From Kiloniellales bacterium (GTDB lineage: Bacteria > Pseudomonadota > Alphaproteobacteria > Kiloniellales > JAKSDN01), in contig JAKSDN010000854.1 in assembly GCA_022360075.1 (NCBI GenBank), forward strand, positions 1 to 8,496: a stretch of DNA of 8,496 nt, given 5' to 3'. The notes beneath the pieces are model-generated. The model saw only the letters and a list, made by a program, of their open reading frames with translations, was not told the DNA's origin and made no database searches. Below, one piece after another: positions 6,932 to 8,496 of this stretch; the stretch's first letter is position 1, and the number at the start of each line of letters is the position of its first letter. Both the position numbers and the translations under genes were made by a program.

Positions 6932-6960
6932 GACTAGCTACGATGTCTAATGTCTATCCG
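6908..6960. promoter_or_regulatory. Nested inverted repeats in the divergent promoter region, candidate operator
   Basis: An outer perfect 8-bp inverted repeat CGGATAGA (6908-6915) and TCTATCCG (6953-6960) encloses an inner palindrome. The inner part reads AGCTA (6921-6925), one extra A, GTCATGAC (6927-6934), TAGCT (6935-6939); read without the extra base, AGTCATGACT (6926-6935) is a perfect 10-bp palindrome. Both are centred within a few bases of 6930-6934, overlapping the predicted -35 of the operon. Such symmetry between divergent regulator and target genes is typical of a binding site for a dimeric or tetrameric regulator. Confidence 0.6.
6943..6956. repeat. Tandem 7-bp direct repeat in the intergenic region
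   Basis: ATGTCTA occurs twice with no spacer (6943-6949 and 6950-6956). The second copy overlaps the right arm of the outer inverted repeat. It may be part of the regulator-binding region or a chance duplication. Confidence 0.5.
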
Positions 6961-6970
6961 GACTAAGCCA

Positions 6971-6985
6971 ATAATCAAAAGTTAT
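6971..6985. promoter_or_regulatory. LysR-type T-N11-A box upstream of the regulator
   Basis: ATAA (6971-6974), seven bases, TTAT (6982-6985) forms an interrupted dyad of the T-N11-A kind bound by LysR-type regulators, with T at 6972 and A at 6984. It ends 15 nt before the chosen regulator start, where it could serve negative autoregulation. The divergent operon start lies further off, so the nested palindromes may be the activation site instead. Confidence 0.5.
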
Positions 6986-7000
6986 GCTATGATCGTGCCG

Positions 7001-7927
7001 ATGTCCGTCCCCGATCTTTTGAATTTCCGCCAGATCGAAGCGTTCAAGGCGGTGACCGAGTCCGGATCGATGACCCGGGCCGCGGAGCTGATGCGCATCT
7101 CCCAGCCCGCGGTCAGCAAGCTGATCGCGGCCCTGGAGAACCGTGTCGGCTTCGCGCTGTTCGACCGCCGCCCGGGCAAGCTTCACCTGACCGCAGAGGG
7201 CCGCCTTTTCTACGAAGACATCGAACGCGCGCTGATCGGCGTTCGCTCGCTGGCCGAAAAGGCCGATGACATCCGTGAGCGGCGCTATGGGCGGTTGACC
7301 CTAGGTGCCATGCCGGCCTTGTCCTGGGGGCTCTGCCAGTCCGTCGTTGCCGACTTGCTCGCCGAGCATCCGACGGTCGCCATCTCACTGCAGACCCGCA
7401 GCACACCCCAGTTGCTTAATCTGGTCCAGGCCAGTCAGTTGGACGTCGCCGCCGTCGCCCACATCGGCAGCACGCCGCTCGTCCATGTCGAGTCGATTCA
7501 TCGCGGGGCCATGGTCTGTGTGGTGCCGGCCGAACACCCTCTGGCCACGCGCAACCTGGTCACCGCAGACGACATCGCACAGGAAAGCCTGATTCACCTC
7601 TCGACACTCGATCAGGCCCGCTCGCGCATCGAGCTGGCGCTTCTGAACGCGGGCGTGCGCCCAAAGAGCCAGATCGACACGGGCCTCGCCTTGGCCGCGA
7701 GCGCCTTCGTCGCCGCCGGACTGGGCGTGGCCCTGGTCGACCCTCACTCCTTCGCCTCGCTGCAGCCGGCCAACATTGCCATCAAGCCTTTCCAGCCCCG
7801 TATCGATTTCGAGATCGCCATCGTCCGGCCGGTGCAGATCCCGCCGTCCCTGCTGACGCAGAAGATGATCGCTCTGCTGCAACGGGCGCTCGACGCGGCG
7901 GACAGGGCCACAACAGGCAAGAACTGA
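7001..7927 (+). CDS. LysR-family transcriptional regulator, divergent from the operon
   Basis: This 308-residue DNA-binding regulator (counting from the ATG at 7001) has a winged helix-turn-helix at the amino end: LNFRQIEAFKAVTESGSMTR (7-26), helix-turn-helix core about 25-46 with AAELMRISQPAVSKLIAALE, then FDRRPGKLHLTAEGRLFYED. A linker helix leads to the effector-binding domain, which starts near GRLTLGAMPALS (about 96) and includes VCVVPAEHPLA. The amino end resembles regulators of opine, amino-acid and peptide uptake operons. Two in-frame ATGs upstream (6950 and 6989) are possible; 7001 is preferred because LysR proteins usually start 5-10 residues before the LNFRQIEAF block. No good ribosome-binding site precedes any of them. 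TATGAT (6988-6993) is a candidate -10 that would put the transcript start near 7000, making the message almost leaderless. It is probably the operon's regulator, with the imported compound or a catabolite as effector. Confidence 0.93.
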   Translation: MSVPDLLNFRQIEAFKAVTESGSMTRAAELMRISQPAVSKLIAALENRVGFALFDRRPGKLHLTAEGRLFYEDIERALIGVRSLAEKADDIRERRYGRLTLGAMPALSWGLCQSVVADLLAEHPTVAISLQTRSTPQLLNLVQASQLDVAAVAHIGSTPLVHVESIHRGAMVCVVPAEHPLATRNLVTADDIAQESLIHLSTLDQARSRIELALLNAGVRPKSQIDTGLALAASAFVAAGLGVALVDPHSFASLQPANIAIKPFQPRIDFEIAIVRPVQIPPSLLTQKMIALLQRALDAADRATTGKN

Positions 7928-8062
7928 CCCGGATCTGGGCAATAGCCCATCGTCTCAGGATCGTGCCTTCTCGCTTGGTCCCTGTGCTTGAGCCAGGTCT
8001 TCTCGAAAAGAAAGTTACCTGGGTAAAGCTCTGTAATTTGGTCAGGGCCTTTCCGATGGTTT
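7928..8062. other. Non-coding stretch after the regulator gene
   Basis: No open frame here resembles a known protein, on either strand. A short hairpin TGGGC-AATA-GCCCA (7936-7949) follows the regulator stop by 8 nt but has no T-run after it, so it is at best a weak terminator. Base composition is lower in GC than the flanking genes around 8000-8060, which fits intergenic or decayed sequence. Confidence 0.4.
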
Positions 8063-8114
8063 TGGGCATGGGACGCGTGGAGCCATCCAAGAGCTCAAGC
8101 GCGTCCCATGCCCA
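8063..8114. repeat. Perfect 15-bp inverted repeat with an inner 4-bp arm pair
   Basis: TGGGCATGGGACGCG (8063-8077) and its exact complement (8100-8114) are separated by 22 nt. Inside the loop GAGC (8080-8083) and GCTC (8093-8096) can pair again, giving a long hairpin with a small internal loop. There is no T-run on either side in either direction, so an intrinsic terminator is not clear. It lies between the regulator gene and the recombinase remnant and could be a mobile-element end, a recombinase site or a palindromic repeat element. Confidence 0.65.
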
Positions 8115-8117
8115 GCC

Positions 8118-8324
8118 GGCGTCAGGGCCGGCCTGGATCGACCCACGATCCAGCGCATTGGCAGCCACAAGACGCTGGCCATGGCCGTGCGCTATATCCA
8201 CGTCCACGGCTCCCAAATCGACCAAGCCACCCGCTCCATAGGCCGGACCGTCCCGGAGCGCAGCACGAACCCGGAGCTACGAAAACGGCGGCAAATCCGA
8301 ACCGTAGGGCAAAAAACCGACTGA
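8118..8324 (+). pseudogene. Carboxy-terminal remnant of a tyrosine recombinase (phage-type integrase)
   Basis: In the frame ending at the TGA at 8322-8324 the plus strand reads AGVRAGLDRPTIQRIGSHKT, LAMAVRYIHVH, GSQIDQA and a basic tail. This is the end of the catalytic domain of tyrosine recombinases: the motif usually written L-x-GHK-T-x-x-M-x-x-Y-x-H. The catalytic-domain histidine is encoded at 8166-8168 and the nucleophilic tyrosine at 8193-8195. The usual GH is GSH here. The rest of the protein is missing: upstream, the frame loses likeness before about 8118 and there is no conserved HxxR box. About 55 nt after the stop the group II intron end begins. It is best read as a decayed integrase from an old mobile element rather than a functional gene. 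Confidence 0.65.
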
Positions 8325-8378
8325 CTCGACTACACCGGAATCACATACGCCGCCGAAGAGCCCAGCATCCCTCAGATA

Positions 8379-8450
8379 ATCGGGTAGTCGGGTTCCTCCC
8401 GGTTCCCGCCTCCCACACCACCGGGCATACGTTCTACGTACCACGGCGGT
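8379..8450 (-). mobile_element. Group II intron 3' end: domains V and VI
   Basis: On the minus strand, 8450-8417 is a 34-nt hairpin with the features of domain V: ACCGCCG (8450-8444) pairs with CGGTGGT (8423-8417), including a G-T wobble inside a CGC triad; a second short helix GG/CC and TACG/CGTA follows with a two-base TG bulge on the 3' side and an apical loop TAGAA. It is followed by GTGTGGGAGGCGGG, a GC stem-loop and ACTACCCGAT, matching domain VI with a branch-point adenosine and the usual intron ending in AT near 8379. The intron body and any reverse transcriptase would lie beyond the right window edge; nothing in 8451-8496 is recognisable. Whether the intron is complete cannot be seen. 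Confidence 0.7.
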
Positions 8451-8496
8451 TTCCGTCGGTTTGTAACGCAAGGTGATGATCGGCCAGGGTGATGAG

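Noticed and set aside
7936..7949. Short hairpin as terminator of the regulator gene
   Set aside because: The stem has only five base pairs and no T-run follows on the plus strand.
7782..8225. A 147-codon minus-strand open frame spanning the end of the regulator gene and the downstream region
   Set aside because: It overlaps the regulator antisense and crosses the inverted repeat and recombinase remnant. I recognise no family and no start signal.
7928..8496. A tRNA gene or CRISPR array near the integrase remnant
   Set aside because: I found no cloverleaf, no TTCGA-type T-arm in the right setting and no regularly spaced repeats.

Overview
The window looks like chromosomal DNA from a high-GC proteobacterium, most likely an alphaproteobacterium. 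This rests on GC-rich coding sequence with strong third-position G/C bias, dense gene overlaps, a Tat-exported binding protein and Opp/Dpp-type transporter genes. No ribosomal or other taxonomic marker is present, so the placement is inference.

Positions 1-6863 hold one minus-strand operon. In transcription order it encodes a Tat-exported family-5 (Opp/Dpp-type) substrate-binding protein (6863-5211), a perfect GC hairpin (5204-5169), a DppB-like permease (5100-4126), an enolase-superfamily enzyme of the muconate-lactonizing type (4122-2968), a DppC-like permease (2971-2090), DppD-like (2073-1054) and DppF-like (1081-74) ATPases, and the first 25 codons of an FAD-dependent oxidoreductase (77-1, running off the edge). 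From the DppB-like permease onward the genes are spaced by 3-16 nt or overlap. The likely logic is uptake of a small peptide, opine or amino-acid derivative, re-configuration of the imported compound by the enolase-superfamily enzyme, and oxidation by the flavoenzyme.

A 137-nt divergent promoter region (6864-7000) carries nested palindromes, a tandem 7-bp repeat, a LysR-type T-N11-A box and a plausible sigma70 promoter for the operon. A LysR-family regulator (7001-7927, plus strand) reads away from it and probably controls the operon.

From 7928 to the end there is no intact gene. The stretch holds a long 15-bp inverted repeat, the carboxy-terminal remnant of a tyrosine recombinase on the plus strand (about 8118-8324), and the 3' end (domains V and VI) of a group II intron on the minus strand (8450-8379). 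This looks like the worn edge of an integrated element.

The most striking observation is the binding protein. Its segments are in circularly permuted order: the part that normally forms the carboxy-terminal third directly follows the signal peptide, and the normal amino-terminal and middle parts follow it. The second unusual point is the enzyme gene placed between the two permease genes, with a non-standard KxK motif.
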